Shown piece by piece: positions 17,525-25,810 of a stretch of 42,240 nucleotides of DNA. Within the stretch, counting starts at the first letter, position 1, and each line of letters starts with the position of its first letter. Below the pieces are notes generated by a model. That model had not been told where the DNA came from. It ran no database searches and saw only the letters and a program-made list of their open reading frames with translations. This DNA is from Litoribacterium kuwaitense (lineage in GTDB: Bacteria; Bacillota; Bacilli; Bacillales; DSM-28697), in the NCBI RefSeq assembly GCF_011058155.1, contig NZ_JAALFC010000028.1, forward strand, positions 1-42,240, in the 5' to 3' direction. A program made the position numbers and the translations under genes.

Positions 17525-18325
17525 ATGGATAAAACTTCACTGATAGGAATATTTCTCGGCTTTATAGCAATCGCGCTCGGTATGGTTTTAAAGGGTGTAA
17601 GTCTTGTAGTTTTTTTAAACCCGGCGGCCATTTTAATAATTTTAGTCGGGACAGCAGCAGCGGTTTTTGTTGCCTTTCCAACCAATGAAATGAAGAAAGT
17701 CCCGAAGCTGTTCGGTATTCTTTTCAAAGAGCAAAAAATGATGACGCCTGTCGAAGTCATTGGAACATTCTCCTCTTGGACTGAGGTCGCTCGTAAGGAA
17801 GGCTTGCTCATGCTTGAGTCAAAAATCGCAGAGCTGGACGATGCCTTTCTGAAGAACGGTATGCAGATGGCCATCGACGGTCAAAATTCTGAATACATTC
17901 GAGATGTTTTAAGTGAAGAAATTGATGCAATGGAAGAGCGCCATGCAGGCGGCGCACAAATTTTCTCCCAAGCCGGTACGTATGCTCCGACGTTAGGTGT
18001 ACTCGGTGCGGTCATCGGTTTGATTGCCGCACTCGGTAATATGAGTGACATTGATAAGCTCGGGGAAGCGATTTCTGCGGCCTTCGTTGCAACGCTTATG
18101 GGGATTTTTACGGGATACGTACTTTGGCACCCGTTTGCCAATAAATTAAAACAAAAGTCTAAGGCAGAGGTTAAAGTGAAAGAGATGATGATCGAAGGCA
18201 TTTTATCTTTAATCGAGGGAGAATCACCTAAAGCGCTTGAGCAAAAGCTGACTTCCTATCTGTCTGAACAAGAAAGAAGCGCAGTAGGGGAGAAAAAAGG
18301 AGCAATAAGCGATGACGCGGCGTAA
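17525..18325 (+). CDS. motA: Flagellar motor stator protein MotA
   Basis: A 266-residue inner-membrane stator subunit. It opens MDKTSLIGIFLGFIAIALG, nearly as B. subtilis MotA, and has four membrane helices. The later helices hold AGTYAPTLGVLGAVIGLIAAL and AAFVATLMGIFTGYVLWHPF. The cytoplasmic loop carries the charged rotor-contact region. ATG 17525 follows AAAGGTGAT. The gene overlaps motB by 14 bp, implying translational coupling. With MotB it forms the ion channel that drives rotation. Confidence 0.95.
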   Translation: MDKTSLIGIFLGFIAIALGMVLKGVSLVVFLNPAAILIILVGTAAAVFVAFPTNEMKKVPKLFGILFKEQKMMTPVEVIGTFSSWTEVARKEGLLMLESKIAELDDAFLKNGMQMAIDGQNSEYIRDVLSEEIDAMEERHAGGAQIFSQAGTYAPTLGVLGAVIGLIAALGNMSDIDKLGEAISAAFVATLMGIFTGYVLWHPFANKLKQKSKAEVKVKEMMIEGILSLIEGESPKALEQKLTSYLSEQERSAVGEKKGAISDDAA

Positions 18326-19064
18326 GAAAAAGAAAGAATCTAATCATGTCGATGAATCGTGGCTAATTCCGTATGCAGATTTAATGACATTGTTGTTGGC
18401 TTTATTTATTGTGTTATTTTCCTCAAGCAGTATTGACGCACAAAAGTTTCAGCATATGTCAGAAGTGTTTTCCGATGTTTTCACCGGCGGAACAGAGATG
18501 ATGGAATACTCTGCCGCTTTTCCTAACACGACGACATTAACGGGCAAGGATCCAGAAGGGCGCTCTGAAGGGGCGAGTGCCAGTGAGTTGGAAGAGCTAG
18601 GCGCATTAAAAGAAAAGATTGACCAGTATATCGGAGAGCAAGGGTTGACAGGTAGCTTTCAAACGTCATTAAGTGAAGAAGGCCTCTTATTGAAAATTGA
18701 AGACAGTATACTTTTTGAATCAGGTCATGCACAAGTGAGCCCAGAGTACTATAAATTAGCCGAAGAAATATCGGGTTTACTAGTGATGGATCCACCAAGG
18801 CAGATTATTATTAGCGGTCATACCGATAACGTTCCGATTGGAAGTGCGCCATTTGAGTCCAACTGGGAGCTGAGCGTTATGCGGGCAGTTAACTTTATGA
18901 AGCTACTCGTGGACAATCCAGCCCTCCAGCCTCAATGGTTCAGTGCAAAAGGCTTTGGCGAATTTCATCCTGTTGCTTCAAATGACACGGCCAGCGGACG
19001 GCAAGAAAACCGTCGGGTAGAGGTTTTAATTCTTCCAAGGACGTCAACGACTAGTTCTCCTTAA
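18312..19064 (+). CDS. motB: Flagellar motor stator protein MotB
   Basis: A 250-residue stator subunit. The basic N-terminus (residues 3-8) precedes one membrane helix at about 18-40. The ion-binding Asp is D23 in SWLIPYADLMTLL. The OmpA-type peptidoglycan-binding domain is about 155-245, with ISGHTDNVPIG and NRRVEVLILPR. Overall it matches B. subtilis MotB rather than MotS. In alkaliphilic relatives the residues just after the Asp influence proton versus sodium use; here they read FIVLFSSSSID. Confidence 0.95.
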   Translation: MTRRKKKKESNHVDESWLIPYADLMTLLLALFIVLFSSSSIDAQKFQHMSEVFSDVFTGGTEMMEYSAAFPNTTTLTGKDPEGRSEGASASELEELGALKEKIDQYIGEQGLTGSFQTSLSEEGLLLKIEDSILFESGHAQVSPEYYKLAEEISGLLVMDPPRQIIISGHTDNVPIGSAPFESNWELSVMRAVNFMKLLVDNPALQPQWFSAKGFGEFHPVASNDTASGRQENRRVEVLILPRTSTTSSP

Positions 19065-19070
19065 AACTCA

Positions 19071-19160
19071 GCCTGTTGACAAACGCATTCATCCGTCGTT
19101 GCTCGGCTCGCTCGTCCTCTCATGAACTTAGGTTCAATTTGGGAGCCGAACTGAATCAGA
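19071..19160. repeat. Dispersed intergenic repeat, copy B
   Basis: GCCTGTTGACAAACG, TTCATCC, TCGTTGCT, GGCTCGCTC, then CTTAGGTTCAATTTGGGAGC. It parallels copy A at 11903-12020 and starts seven bases after the motB stop. Confidence 0.6.
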
Positions 19161-19166
19161 ATTGCG

Positions 19167-19198
19167 ACCACTTCTACCTTAAGAAGTGGTATTTTTTT
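19167..19198 (+). terminator. motAB terminator
   Basis: CCACTTCT (19168-19175) pairs with AGAAGTGG (19182-19189), then ATTTTTTT. Confidence 0.85.
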
Positions 19199-19204
19199 AC
19201 TCGT

Positions 19205-19247
19205 AATGTAAACAATCATTGACATTATGACAAAAAAAGTTTACATT
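19205..19247 (+). promoter_or_regulatory. Promoter and palindromic operator of the XRE gene
   Basis: TTGACA (19219-19224), 17 bases, TACATT (19242-19247). Perfect 9-bp inverted copies AATGTAAAC (19205-19213) and GTTTACATT (19239-19247) flank the -35 and cover the -10. This is typical of autorepression by the XRE regulator that follows. Confidence 0.65.
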
Positions 19248-19292
19248 ATATAAGACGTTTATCGTCATTTCAGCTGAAGGGGTGGGATACGA

Positions 19293-19496
19293 ATGCTAAG
19301 AAATCGTGTGCGTGAAATGCGGGCACGTCATTCACTAACCCAAACTGAGCTCGCCCAATTAGTCGGCGCGACGAGGCAAACGATTGGCATGATCGAAAAA
19401 GGGGATTACGCCCCGTCAGTCGCTTTAGCTTTAAAGATCGCACATGCGTTTCGAGAAAACCTGGAAGCAATTTTCTGGTTAGAGGAGGAGTCCTGA
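19293..19496 (+). CDS. XRE family transcriptional regulator
   Basis: A 67-residue helix-turn-helix protein consisting of the DNA-binding domain alone. The helices are seen in LTQTELAQLVGATRQTIGMIEKG and onward. Start ATG 19293 follows AAGGGGTGGG. It overlaps the next gene by one base (TGATG), so the two are translationally coupled. Regulators of this compact type are often paired with a membrane protein, and the perfect palindrome in its promoter suggests autoregulation. Confidence 0.9.
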   Translation: MLRNRVREMRARHSLTQTELAQLVGATRQTIGMIEKGDYAPSVALALKIAHAFRENLEAIFWLEEES

Positions 19497-19922
19497 TGCT
19501 TGAAAGGTTTATTCGTTCCCCATTTCAGGCGGCTTTTGTTCTTTTTCTAGTGATGTCTAATGTGTATCTGGCTTATAAACAGGTGGTCTGGGTGCTGATT
19601 TTTTCTTTAATCGCATTTGTGTACGTCGCTTTATATGTAATGCTCATCGTGATTTATAACCGACAGCAGCCAAAAAGGCGCATTTCGTTTTTGTCGTTTG
19701 TCCCTTATGAATTGCACGAACTTGATGAAGGCCAGCAATGGGTCGTGAACAAAGCCTTGCCGTAAAGTGTATATTTTTTTCTATTTTGCAATTCCGACCT
19801 CTGCGGCGATTCTGTTTTCGTTTCCGATCTTTCCAGAAGTTCCGCTGTTGCTCCTGTTTGTCATGGGGGTCACACAATACACAATTTTTTGGTTAGATAC
19901 ACGGTCTTATTACAAACAATAA
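19496..19922 (+). pseudogene. Membrane protein partner of the XRE regulator, apparently frameshifted
   Basis: The first frame (19496-19765, 89 residues) has two or three membrane helices and ends HELDEGQQWVVNKALP. A second frame continues at once with RKVYIFFYFAIPTSAAILFS, two more hydrophobic segments, and stops at 19922. Removing one C in TTGCCGTAAA (19758-19766) joins them into about 141 residues, reading NKALRKVYIFFYF. The phrase DEGQQWVV resembles the DERQ motif of small membrane proteins paired with XRE regulators. An alternative is two genes, with the second starting at GTG 19767. Confidence 0.6.
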
Positions 19923-19938
19923 GGAAGAGGTGAAAGTG

Positions 19939-20442
19939 ATGGCGTTTATTATTGCGTACGCGCTCGTGTTTATCTTTGCGGCTATACCGTTTTTTGAAGT
20001 GCTAGCTGTCATTCCGCTCGGTATTTTAGCGGGGCTCAATGGCTTTCTTGTGATCATTCTTGCCTTTTTAGGAAATTTGCTGACGGTGCTATTAGTGATT
20101 TTTCTTGGCGACCGTCTGAATCAGTGGAATGAAAGAAGAAAAGCGGCGAAGGAGCACGCTCCGAATAAAAGGAGACAGCGAGCGGAGCGTCTGTGGAAAA
20201 AATATGGTTTAATTGGGTTTTCACTGCTTGGGCCGGTTTTAATCGGCAGTCATTTGGCGGCTTTCTTAGCTGTGACTTTTGGTGGTCAGCGGCAGGCGGT
20301 TACATTATGGATGACGATTAGTTTAGTCGTCTGGTGTATCGCTTTTGGCGTACTTTCGTATCTAGGTGCCGATTTTATTCTGGAGCGTTCAGGAAATACG
20401 GACGGTTTCTTGTACAGGATGTTAGATGTCGATGAGTCATAA
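19939..20442 (+). CDS. Small multidrug export family (PF06695-like) membrane protein
   Basis: A 167-residue integral membrane protein with helices near 3-25, 28-50, 89-110 and 115-140. The opening with PFFEVLAVIPLGILAGLNG and the loop WKKYGLIGFSLLGPVLIGSH fit the putative small multi-drug export family. Transport function has little direct support. ATG 19939 lies eight bases after GAGG; GTG 19930 is an alternative. It overlaps the DUF418 gene by 17 bp, so they form an operon. Confidence 0.72.
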   Translation: MAFIIAYALVFIFAAIPFFEVLAVIPLGILAGLNGFLVIILAFLGNLLTVLLVIFLGDRLNQWNERRKAAKEHAPNKRRQRAERLWKKYGLIGFSLLGPVLIGSHLAAFLAVTFGGQRQAVTLWMTISLVVWCIAFGVLSYLGADFILERSGNTDGFLYRMLDVDES

Positions 20443-21682
20443 CGCGAAGCCAAACGAAGGGACAGCGCAGCTTGAGCCGACAAAGTCTGCAAAACGAATT
20501 GCGTCGATAGATGTTTTGCGCGGTTTTGCTTTAATTGGCATATTACTTGCAAATATGCGGGCGTTTAAAACGCCTGCCTTACACGATATGAGTGCGTATG
20601 TGCTCGGGCAAACGTGGCCGGAAGGTGGGATGAGCGGCGCCATTGAAGCGTTTCTTCATTGGGCGGTCATTGGTAAATTTTATCCGCTGTTTTCGTTTTT
20701 GTTCGGCCTTGGTTTTTATTTGTTTGTGTCGCGGATTGAAGAGCGCCAGTTAGACGGATCGTACTACTTTAAAAAACGAATGGCGGGACTTGCGCTCATC
20801 GGATTGATCCATCTCTTTTTCATCTGGTCCGGTGATATTTTACACACGTATGCGGTTGCGGGCTTGTTTTTACTTTTGTTTTACCGTAAGCCGATTGGCA
20901 CGTTGATTCGTTGGGGCATTGGCCTGCTTGTTTTCCCTGCGTTATTGACAGCGTTGCTTGGTTTAGTGACAGCCTTAACGCAAAATCCTGAGGATGTACA
21001 AGGTATAATAGAGATGTCTTTAGCGCCGATTGTAACGATATTTCAAAGCGGTAGTTATGTAGACATTTTGCAATTTCGCATGAGCATGGAAGTCCCAGTG
21101 CTGCTGTTTAACCTGTTTTTTGCGGTACCTAACGTCTTAGGTGTATTTTTGCTAGGGTTAGCATTTGGAAAGTGGGGCGGACTGCAACGACCTAAAGAAT
21201 TTGCAACGACATGGCGGCGTATCCAGCTGTACAGTGGTTGGTCGGGAGCGATCCTTTCGCTCGTGTATGTCTTATTGATCTACAATGTGTTTCCACTTCC
21301 AGCTGGCGAAGGATATGCGTATGGACAATCACTCAATATGATTGCTGGTCCGTTGGTTATGCTTTGGTACGTATCAACCTTCGTTCGTGTCATGGAGAAC
21401 GAGCGCATGCAAACAAGGCTGGCACCATTAGGGGCGATGGGGCGTATGGCTTTAACGAACTATATCGTTCAATCAATCGTTAGCGTTTTTCTTTTCTATG
21501 GATTTGGTCTTGGCTTGTTCGGACGAGTAAGTGTCGCTGCCGGGATGGGAATTGCCGTTACCATCTTCATTCTACAGCTTCTGTTCAGTGTACTTTGGTT
21601 GAAAAAATATAACCAAGGACCTTTAGAGAACCTTTGGCGTAAAGCGACGTATGCAGGTGCAACGCGATATAAACAAAAATGA
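20426..21682 (+). CDS. DUF418 family (YeiB-like) membrane protein
   Basis: A 418-residue polytopic membrane protein. The hallmark DVLRGFALIGILLANM is near residues 29-44 and the C-terminal DUF418 region follows. The start overlaps the previous gene. The family resembles acyltransferase-3-like heptahelical proteins, and its role is unknown. ATG 20426 or 20432 are both possible. A terminator closes the operon. Confidence 0.85.
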   Translation: MSMSHNAKPNEGTAQLEPTKSAKRIASIDVLRGFALIGILLANMRAFKTPALHDMSAYVLGQTWPEGGMSGAIEAFLHWAVIGKFYPLFSFLFGLGFYLFVSRIEERQLDGSYYFKKRMAGLALIGLIHLFFIWSGDILHTYAVAGLFLLLFYRKPIGTLIRWGIGLLVFPALLTALLGLVTALTQNPEDVQGIIEMSLAPIVTIFQSGSYVDILQFRMSMEVPVLLFNLFFAVPNVLGVFLLGLAFGKWGGLQRPKEFATTWRRIQLYSGWSGAILSLVYVLLIYNVFPLPAGEGYAYGQSLNMIAGPLVMLWYVSTFVRVMENERMQTRLAPLGAMGRMALTNYIVQSIVSVFLFYGFGLGLFGRVSVAAGMGIAVTIFILQLLFSVLWLKKYNQGPLENLWRKATYAGATRYKQK

Positions 21683-21697
21683 CCGGTTTGCTGTTTT

Positions 21698-21736
21698 CAA
21701 CACCTTCACTCGGATCGTGTGAGGGTGTTGTTTTTC
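21698..21736 (+). terminator. Terminator of the DUF418 operon
   Basis: AACACC with TTCAC pairs with GTGA and GGGTGTT, followed by GTTTTT. Confidence 0.75.
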
Positions 21737-21875
21737 TGTAAAGAGAACAATGGATGCTGCCGACAGCATTTTCGCGCTTTAACCAGTCAACGCAAAAAAG
21801 AAAAGGGCTTGCCGAAGCATTCAAAGTATGTGATAGTTAAGGGAACATCAGCTAGAACGTAAGGGGGAAAAACAG

Positions 21876-23231
21876 TTGGCACATACGCCGGATTTGGAAG
21901 CACGGTCGCCTTGGTCAGCCATCAGTGATTATAAAGAGGTCAATATACGTGGGTATGAAAAGCCTGTTCAAGGAAGTGTTACGATTCCTGGAAGTAAAAG
22001 CTTTACCAACCGCGCCTTGGCGCTGGCTGCTTTTTCGGAAGGGACAAGCCATTTAACAGGGGTACTCCAAAGCGATGACTCCTATTTTTGTTTAGAGTCA
22101 CTGAAAGCGCTTGGTGTCAAAATAGAGCTCGATGGCGAAACAACAAAGATTGAAGGAATCGGCGGACAACGGTTAGCTCACTCCGCGCAAATGTATATTG
22201 GTGCATCTGGCACGAACGGCCGCTTTCTGCCAGGGCTCGTCGCTGCCCATACGGATGTACCACAGGAAATTAGGGCGAGTAAGCGGATGTCTGAGCGCCC
22301 CGTAGAGCCATTATTTAACGTGTTAACGTCTTTAGGACAAAAAGTGGAATATACAGGTAAAGAAGGCTTTTATCCAGTGACCTTGCACCCGTCAGCCTTC
22401 ACGGGGGGAGAGGCAACAATTTCTGGTCAGCTGTCCAGCCAATTCATCAGCGGCATTTTGATGGCGGCTCCAGCGTCAGAACAAGGTGTCGTGCTCAATG
22501 TGACGGACGGAATTGTACAGCACGCATACGTCAACATAACGGTCGAGCTGATGCGCGCTCATGGTGTCGATGTACAGCACAATGACCGTTTTGATCGCTT
22601 TGTCGTGAAACCGCAAACGTATCAGGCAAAAGATTATGCCTTGGAGGCAGATGCATCAACCGCAGGCTACTTTTTTGCGCTGGCGGCGTTGCACGGGACG
22701 ACAATTGAAGTAACAAACATGAACCCTGAAACAAATCAGCCAGACTTTTTACTCCTGAAAGTTTTAGAGCAGCTCGGGTGTCAGGTGGCGATTGATGGGA
22801 CGTGTGTCAAAGTGACCGGCCCAGAGCAATTAAAAGGCAACTGCACCATTTCGATGCGGGAAATGTCAGACCAGGCGCTCACGCTAGCCGCACTAGCACC
22901 ATTCGCCGATGGACCGATCACGATCACGGAGGTGGAGCACATTCGCCACCATGAGAGTGATCGAATTGCCGCAATGGCAACGTCACTCAAGCAGTTAGGC
23001 ATCGACGTTCAAGAGCACATCGACGGATGGACGATTCAGCCGGGAAGCCCAGCTTCAACCGATCCGTTGTCATCGTATGACGACCATCGTGTCGCGATGT
23101 CCTTGGCGGTGATCGGGACAAAAGCCGGAAATTTAACCATTTCTGATCCTGGCTGTGTCTCCAAAACGTGTCCGACATTCTTTTCGTTAATTGAGCAATT
23201 GCATGTCAACGTTGATTATGTGAAAGCATAA
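21876..23231 (+). CDS. aroA: 3-phosphoshikimate 1-carboxyvinyltransferase (EPSP synthase), divergent type
   Basis: A 451-residue enzyme that joins shikimate-3-phosphate and PEP. PGSKSFTNRAL supplies K41. SGQLSSQFISG, SDQALTLAALAPF, HESDRIAAM and DPGCVSKTCP are canonical. The PEP/glyphosate loop reads GASGTNGRF (109-117), unlike the usual GNAGTAMRP, so the Pro at E. coli position 101 becomes F117. The TTG start follows AAGGGGG. It lies outside any aro operon and is flanked by terminators, so it may be a second copy. Activity is likely because the other active-site residues are kept. Confidence 0.9.
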   Translation: MAHTPDLEARSPWSAISDYKEVNIRGYEKPVQGSVTIPGSKSFTNRALALAAFSEGTSHLTGVLQSDDSYFCLESLKALGVKIELDGETTKIEGIGGQRLAHSAQMYIGASGTNGRFLPGLVAAHTDVPQEIRASKRMSERPVEPLFNVLTSLGQKVEYTGKEGFYPVTLHPSAFTGGEATISGQLSSQFISGILMAAPASEQGVVLNVTDGIVQHAYVNITVELMRAHGVDVQHNDRFDRFVVKPQTYQAKDYALEADASTAGYFFALAALHGTTIEVTNMNPETNQPDFLLLKVLEQLGCQVAIDGTCVKVTGPEQLKGNCTISMREMSDQALTLAALAPFADGPITITEVEHIRHHESDRIAAMATSLKQLGIDVQEHIDGWTIQPGSPASTDPLSSYDDHRVAMSLAVIGTKAGNLTISDPGCVSKTCPTFFSLIEQLHVNVDYVKA

Positions 23232-23235
23232 TATG

Positions 23236-23276
23236 AAGCCCTCTTGTCTGCTCGTCGTGAGCAGGAGAGGGCTTTG
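23236..23276 (+). terminator. aroA terminator
   Basis: AGCCCTCT and GAGAGGGCT arms with an inner TGCTC/GAGCA stem. Confidence 0.75.
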
Positions 23277-23629
23277 CTACTTTTAGAAGAAATGCTTCCA
23301 TAAGAGGATATTAAAATTGTTCCGCTTAGACATCTGGTAAATTCGTTTTTTTGACCGCACACTCAGCTGTTTTCATTCTATTGAAAAATAATCTTGAATG
23401 ATTAGCTAGCTTTTAGTCAGCGTAAAAAAGTAATCGACATCATGACGAGTCTTTATTATCGAATTATTTATAATTTTATTTACTTAAAGGGGTGACGACC
23501 CTTTCCAAAGCATCATAAAACTTTAGTCCATACAACAGTAGAAAATATTCATTGCTTCACAAAGAGCCTATAGGAATTTGTCAAATACATTTAGGGGAAG
23601 AATGAAAAAAAGAGCGCAACGCTTCTTGC
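23277..23629. other. Gene-free AT-rich stretch
   Basis: No supported gene. It has a small hairpin, AAAGGG/CCCTTT around GTGACGA (23486-23504), and several AT-rich runs. A 16-codon frame at 23602 has a fair ribosome binding site but overlaps the next promoter. Confidence 0.5.
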
Positions 23630-23660
23630 TTTACAATAAAAAACGCACATGGTAACATGT
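23630..23660 (+). promoter_or_regulatory. Promoter and palindromic operator of the MarR operon
   Basis: TTTACA (23630-23635), 17 bases, TAACAT (23653-23658). The exact palindrome ACATGGTAACATGT (23647-23660; arms ACATG/CATGT) covers the -10 box, as expected for a repressor site. Confidence 0.55.
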
Positions 23661-23698
23661 TTAGTGCTAAACCTTATAATAAAAAGGTGGAGAAAACA

Positions 23699-24139
23699 TT
23701 GTCTGAAGGCCGTTCAAAAAGTCAATTTAGTATGGATCGATTAAGCTTGCTTTGCTGGTTTCGTCTTTCGCGTGTGTATACACAAAACATCCGTGAGACG
23801 AATCAGCATTTAAACCAATGGAATATGTCTGCGACCCAGTTTGACATGCTCGCCCAAATTGGGGCAAATGAACCAATTTCGCAACAAGACCTCGCGGAAA
23901 AACTGTTTGTGACAAAAGGGAACATTGCTCAGCAAATGCGTAAGCTTGAGGAATGGGGCTGGATTACGCGTCAGAGTGAAGGACATACGAAGTGGGTATC
24001 GCTTACAGAAAAAGGACGAGCAAAGTATGAGGATGTCGTGCCGCAGCAAGAGCAGTTTCAACAGGAGCAATTTCAACGTCTCAGCCGCGATGAGCAGAAA
24101 CAGCTCGTTCGGCTTCTCAAAAAAATTCAAGATTCTTAA
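23699..24139 (+). CDS. MarR family regulator (MhqR-like)
   Basis: A 146-residue winged-helix regulator. The recognition region is ISQQDLAEKLFVTKGNIAQQMRKLE, with the wing EWGWITRQSEG. TTG 23699 is chosen because AAGGTGGAG is about eight bases before it; the frame is open upstream but lacks a site. It sits 14 bases before a ring-cleaving dioxygenase and an MhqD-like hydrolase. That resembles the MhqR regulon of B. subtilis, where the repressor responds to catechols and quinones. That signal is inferred. Confidence 0.82.
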   Translation: MSEGRSKSQFSMDRLSLLCWFRLSRVYTQNIRETNQHLNQWNMSATQFDMLAQIGANEPISQQDLAEKLFVTKGNIAQQMRKLEEWGWITRQSEGHTKWVSLTEKGRAKYEDVVPQQEQFQQEQFQRLSRDEQKQLVRLLKKIQDS

Positions 24140-24153
24140 AGGAGGACGATTTA

Positions 24154-25137
24154 ATGAACATCAAAGGGATTCATCACGTTTCGGCCATGACAGGAAGCGC
24201 CAAAGGAAATTACACGTTTTACACCGATATTTTAGGTATGCGTCTCGTAAAGAAGACAGTGAATCAGGATGACACGAGCATTTATCACTTATTTTATGGC
24301 GATCGTGTCGGAAGCCCAGGAACAGAGCTGACTTTTTTTGAAATTCCTAATGCGGCGCCAACGCATCAAGGGAACAGGAGCATCTCGCAAATTCAACTGC
24401 GTGTACCGTCTGATGCATCATTACAATATTGGGTTGAGCGCTTTGACGATCACAACGTTCAGCATACAGGGGTAATAGAAGTAGCTGGCCGCAAGACGTT
24501 GCCTTTCTTTGATCCTGAAGGTCAACGGTTGGCTTTTGTATCCGATGAGACGAATGAAGGCGTTGCGGGCGGTGAGCCTTGGGAGCGAAGTGCAGTTACG
24601 GCAGCTCATGGAGTTATTGGTTTAGGACCTGTGAAATTGACTGTGCCGGACGCAGAGCGAACCGCCGACATCCTGACCGACGTCCTCGGATTTCATCTTG
24701 CAGGCACGCGCCCACCAGAGAAAGAGGGGATGAATGATATCCAAATTTTCTCGGTTGGCGAAGGGGGGACTGGAGCTGAGGTCCATTTAGAAGAACGGAC
24801 CGATCTTCCTCCGGAAAGATTAGGGAAAGGCGGCGTCCACCACGTGGCGTTTCGTTTGGAAGATGAAGAGGCTTTGCTTAAATGGGCGGAGCAATTAAAT
24901 GAGCTGCGCATCCCAAATTCCGGGTTTGTCGAGCGGTTTTATTTTAAATCGCTATATTTTCGTGAACCTAATGGCATCTTATTTGAACTCGCTACAGATG
25001 GTCCTGGCTTTGCGACAGATGAGGACGAGGCGCATTTAGGAGAAAGTCTATCTCTTCCGCCGTATTTAGAAAGTCAGCGCGAGCATATTGAAAAGCACAT
25101 TGCCCCATTGGACACGACACCGAGGAGTGATGCATAA
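24154..25137 (+). CDS. mhqO: Ring-cleaving dioxygenase, VOC family (MhqO-like)
   Basis: A 327-residue extradiol-type dioxygenase with two VOC modules. Metal ligands are suggested by the His of KGIHHVSAM near the N-terminus, the His of GKGGVHHVAFRL and the Glu of GILFELATD. It would cleave hydroquinone or catechol-like rings as detoxification. The ribosome binding site AAAGGAGGACG is strong. It overlaps the next gene by one base (TAATG). Confidence 0.88.
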   Translation: MNIKGIHHVSAMTGSAKGNYTFYTDILGMRLVKKTVNQDDTSIYHLFYGDRVGSPGTELTFFEIPNAAPTHQGNRSISQIQLRVPSDASLQYWVERFDDHNVQHTGVIEVAGRKTLPFFDPEGQRLAFVSDETNEGVAGGEPWERSAVTAAHGVIGLGPVKLTVPDAERTADILTDVLGFHLAGTRPPEKEGMNDIQIFSVGEGGTGAEVHLEERTDLPPERLGKGGVHHVAFRLEDEEALLKWAEQLNELRIPNSGFVERFYFKSLYFREPNGILFELATDGPGFATDEDEAHLGESLSLPPYLESQREHIEKHIAPLDTTPRSDA

Positions 25138-25745
25138 TGAAGTATATTTATCATCCACCGAAAACAGAGAAAGCGCCTGTGTTATTACTGCTTCATGGTA
25201 CTGGCGGAAGCGAGCAAGACTTGATCGAGCTCGGACGTGAGCTTCATCCCGATGCAGGGCGATTAAGTGTGAGGGGTCAGGAGATTGAGAACGGTATGCC
25301 GCGCTATTTTAAGCGGTTGGCACCAGGTGTATTTGATCTCGATAATTTAACGATGCGCACCGAAGAGCTTTATCAATTTATACAAACAGCGCGAGAAGAG
25401 CACGCTTTTCAAACAAATCCCCTCATTGCAGTTGGTTATTCTAACGGTGCCAATATTGCTGGAAGCCTTATGTACGACTTTCCAGAAGCTTTAGCAGGTG
25501 CTGTGTTATTTCATCCAATGGTGCCGCGCCGTGACAAACAGCCAACTCATTTGAGTGGTAAGGACGTTTGGATTGGTGCTGGGACGAATGACCCGATGTG
25601 TCCAGCAGAAGAAACGAAGGATCTCACTTCTTATTTACAACAAGCGGGTGCCGAAGTCGACGTATTTTGGACTAATCAAGGCCACCAGCTGAGCATGGCT
25701 GAGGTAGAGGCTGCGAAAAATTGGTTGTCTGGACGTTCTTTCTAA
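25137..25745 (+). CDS. mhqD: Alpha/beta hydrolase (MhqD-like carboxylesterase)
   Basis: A 202-residue serine hydrolase. The oxyanion region is LLLLHGTGGSEQDL. The nucleophile is S102 in GYSNGA, with D152 (GTNDPMCP) and H183 (NQGHQLS) completing the triad. It is coupled to the dioxygenase and pairs with MhqD of the quinone-stress regulon. It may hydrolyse thioester or ester products of ring damage. Confidence 0.88.
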   Translation: MKYIYHPPKTEKAPVLLLLHGTGGSEQDLIELGRELHPDAGRLSVRGQEIENGMPRYFKRLAPGVFDLDNLTMRTEELYQFIQTAREEHAFQTNPLIAVGYSNGANIAGSLMYDFPEALAGAVLFHPMVPRRDKQPTHLSGKDVWIGAGTNDPMCPAEETKDLTSYLQQAGAEVDVFWTNQGHQLSMAEVEAAKNWLSGRSF

Positions 25746-25810
25746 GTTTATGATCAAAGGGATTGGGGAAGCGTTAAAAGAATACTTTTCGCGCAAAGAA
25801 GGGGAAGCCG

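Noticed and set aside
23602-23655. A 16-codon frame (MKKRAQRFLLYNKKRTW) as a leader peptide for the MarR operon
   Set aside because: It covers the putative -35 and -10 of that operon and lacks regulatory features.
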